Shown here piece by piece: positions 62,006-64,000 of a DNA stretch of 64,000 nucleotides (position 1 is the first letter of the stretch; every line of letters begins with the position of its first letter). The notes under the pieces were generated by a model, which worked only from the letters and a program-made list of their open reading frames with translations, was not told the origin of the DNA and made no database searches. Made by a program: the position numbers and the translations under genes. The DNA is from Uloborus plumipes (taxonomy: Eukaryota; Arthropoda; Arachnida; Araneae; Uloboridae), in NCBI GenBank assembly GCA_038373865.1, contig JAXGGA010002186.1:62001-126000 (forward strand). The letters run 5' to 3'.

Positions 62006-63500
62006 GTTTTTTAAGAGAAAGAAGAACAGTGAAAAAAAGAAAAAAAAAACTTACACTTATCTTGAACAATACTAAATGTGCACCAGAATAACATTATAGA
62101 ATGTAATTAAAGTATATAATGAAAATGTCTTTAATCTTACTTTGAATATTTTAATATTTTAATGACGGAAACATCAACTTTCGAAGATGTCCGTTAACAA
62201 GCAGCTTAAAGGAAAATAATTGCTTTTTTCACAATATTTTGAAGGCGTCGAACTTGTTTCTGGTGGAATAATGAACTTGAAGTCTGTTTCATATTTTCTA
62301 ATAAATGCACTTTAGTAATAAAATGAAAATTTTATTGTCCTTTTTTTATCACTACTTCGCACGCAATTGAATGAAAATATGCTATAACACAATAGATGAA
62401 ATATGTCATTTTTGCATTATTCAATGTTTGACATAAACTTTCAAAGAATACAGTTTTATTCTTCTGAATATTGAGCACGTTTTAAAATTATGTTATGGAA
62501 AGTGGAAGAAAGTGAAATTTGGACCGAGTTAAATTTTCTTATAAATGTGCTCTGGGGCTGAAATTTATCTATATTTTTCTGCCTTCAGTAAATTGAAATG
62601 TGTTTCAATTTTCCCCTATCCTAAAGAGCATAATTTACTTTTACTATAAATCAATGAAGAACCTAATTTTAATTCAACTAATTTCTTGATATTCTAATGC
62701 GAAATAAAAAAAAAAGGAGAAAAAATCGACTGGAAATCAACGTAATCTGCACTTTATTGCTTAAGATTATCATTAGAAATCCAAATTTTGATTTTTTATG
62801 TAATCGACGATGACTGCAATTTTATTCGTATCTAATAAGAAATTGCACGTAAAGAAGTTATGTATAATGTGTATTTCAAGAGAAAAATTAGAGAGTAAAT
62901 CAATATTTTGAGCATGAGCTTGCAAATTTATTCGCCATTGATAAGAGACTAGGTGTAAATAAATATTATATAATGAATAACTCGATCGATAAACTGAAAC
63001 AAATTACATCCAACATTATTTTGCCCCCCCCCCCCTTTTTTTTGAACCGATTTCAAATATTTAATCGAACTCGTCAATGAAACGCTGATTTACTATTCTT
63101 TCAGAACAACAGCAGTTCCCACTGTCTCGAAAAGACCTAGGAACTCTCAAGTAATTTCGAAGAAGAGGCTGCGAACAAACAAAAAAAGGGTTTCTCATTT
63201 GCAGTTTCGCAATTCCGCAGGAAAGGAGATAGCCACATAAATGAAGTTTACATTGAATCTGTTCTCGAGGAATTTAATTGCTTTTGTCTTTTTCATTCGG
63301 TTCCTACCTAGGCGACCTTTCTACTGCGCCGTATGTTGATGGTAACCAAACAAATAAACTCTCGCTGTGTTTGGAAGCAAGCGAAAGTGGATCGATTGTA
63401 AAAATCAAATGTATTGGGTATTTACGATGCAGACGAATGTAAAATGACTCCCTTTTTCAATAAATACTGTCGGTGTTTTTACATTTCATTTTAAAGTTTT
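62006..63500. other. AT-rich stretch without supported gene
   Basis: No exon-like frame or paired termini. A poly(C)-poly(T) run lies at about 63024-63043. A GC-richer patch at 63280-63380 could be exon or promoter of something beyond the window, but nothing supports it. Confidence 0.45.
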
Positions 63501-63531
63501 TTTAATACGCTTTTATTAGTTTCACATGTGG

Positions 63532-63740
63532 GTTTGTTTATATGTATGTATGTAACTCTGAATAAAAGATAAAATTCACGTTCTTTACAAATATAAAAGT
63601 AATATATTTAATACTATTGTTAATACTAAAGGGCTAAACAATATTATATGTTGATGTGTTGTTTTAGTTGTTTGTGTGTATGTAACTCTGAATAAAAGAT
63701 AAAATTCACGTTCTTTGCAAATATAAAAGTAATACTATAT
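63532..63740. repeat. Direct duplication, ~132 bp apart
   Basis: TGTATGTAACTCTGAATAAA, then AGATAAAATTCACGTTCTTT and AAATATAAAAGTAATA occur at about 63546-63606 and again at about 63678-63737, almost unchanged. A recent local tandem duplication. The rest of the window to 64000 shows nothing further. Confidence 0.9.
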
Positions 63741-64000
63741 TGAAAACTGTTATTAGGGCGATTCTCTGTAAACTGGTAATTGGCTGTCCGGACTGAGTAA
63801 TTCAAAAATAATAAAGGGTAATACAGTAATTATGGCTCATAATACAAGTAAAGCATTAATACTTTGTGGCCCAATTGTATTTGGAGTGATAACAATTTAA
63901 TTTTTTTTTTCTAGAAATTATCTAAGCGCCAAAAACAGTCCCCTGGCTGTCCCAATCCCATAGTCTAACTGTTAAAGATAGTATTTCAAAAAATCTATTA

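Noticed and set aside
1..64000. CRISPR arrays, bacterial operons, rRNA or tRNA genes
   Set aside because: The tandem repeats are long and degenerate without spacer structure, the only host gene is intron-containing, and no RNA gene fold was recognised by eye.

Overview
The window is AT-rich animal nuclear DNA. It holds one spliced host gene and a dense, layered set of transposable elements. There is no prokaryotic-style operon, and I found no rRNA, tRNA or CRISPR. Intron phases, GT/AG splice sites, CR1/jockey-type LINE remnants, Tc1/mariner, hAT, piggyBac, Helitron and Ty3/gypsy elements, and many long poly(G)/poly(C) runs point to an arthropod. A chelicerate such as a spider is my best guess, but this is inference only.

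The host gene is a ZFAND4 (AN1-type zinc finger 4) orthologue on the minus strand, with coding exons from 32864 down to 7918. I placed eight exons by splice sites and reading frame: a ubiquitin-like N-terminus (exons at 32.8 and 29.9 kb), short conserved exons (29.0, 28.1, 26.6 kb), a 910-bp low-complexity exon (25.4 kb), and an AN1 zinc finger split over exons at 11.3 and 8.0 kb. The phases show that one further short exon is needed between 24549 and 11354; a candidate lies at 23982-24036. The 3' introns are packed with transposons: a piggyBac remnant (8249-9947), a hAT-like block (11510-14060), an internally deleted mariner (15005-15912) and a 6.4-kb hAT with an internal ~340-bp tandem array (17182-23609).

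Left of the gene (about 2.4-6.9 kb) is a LINE copy read on the minus strand. It is interrupted by a hAT-type element that itself contains a Tc1/mariner-type MITE, and separately by a Harbinger-like element. Right of the gene are three elements with very long inverted arms (33522-36172, 38070-46606, 58052-61446). The last two share end sequences and 4-bp target duplications and look like one family. The 38-46.6 kb element was hit by a Ty3/gypsy retrotransposon, whose 3' LTR was then hit by an intact Tc1-type element. The 55.8-62.0 kb block is an old Tc1-like element hit by a second intact Tc1-type element and by one of the long-arm elements. Helitron-type elements lie at 34731-35161 and 49713-51352, and a decayed one lies around 47.7-48.5 kb.

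The two intact Tc1-type transposases (43633-44679 +, 56431-57462 -) and the gypsy pol are the only long transposon ORFs left. I found no new host defence or metabolic system. The most unusual content is the long-inverted-arm element families and the fully readable insertion order.
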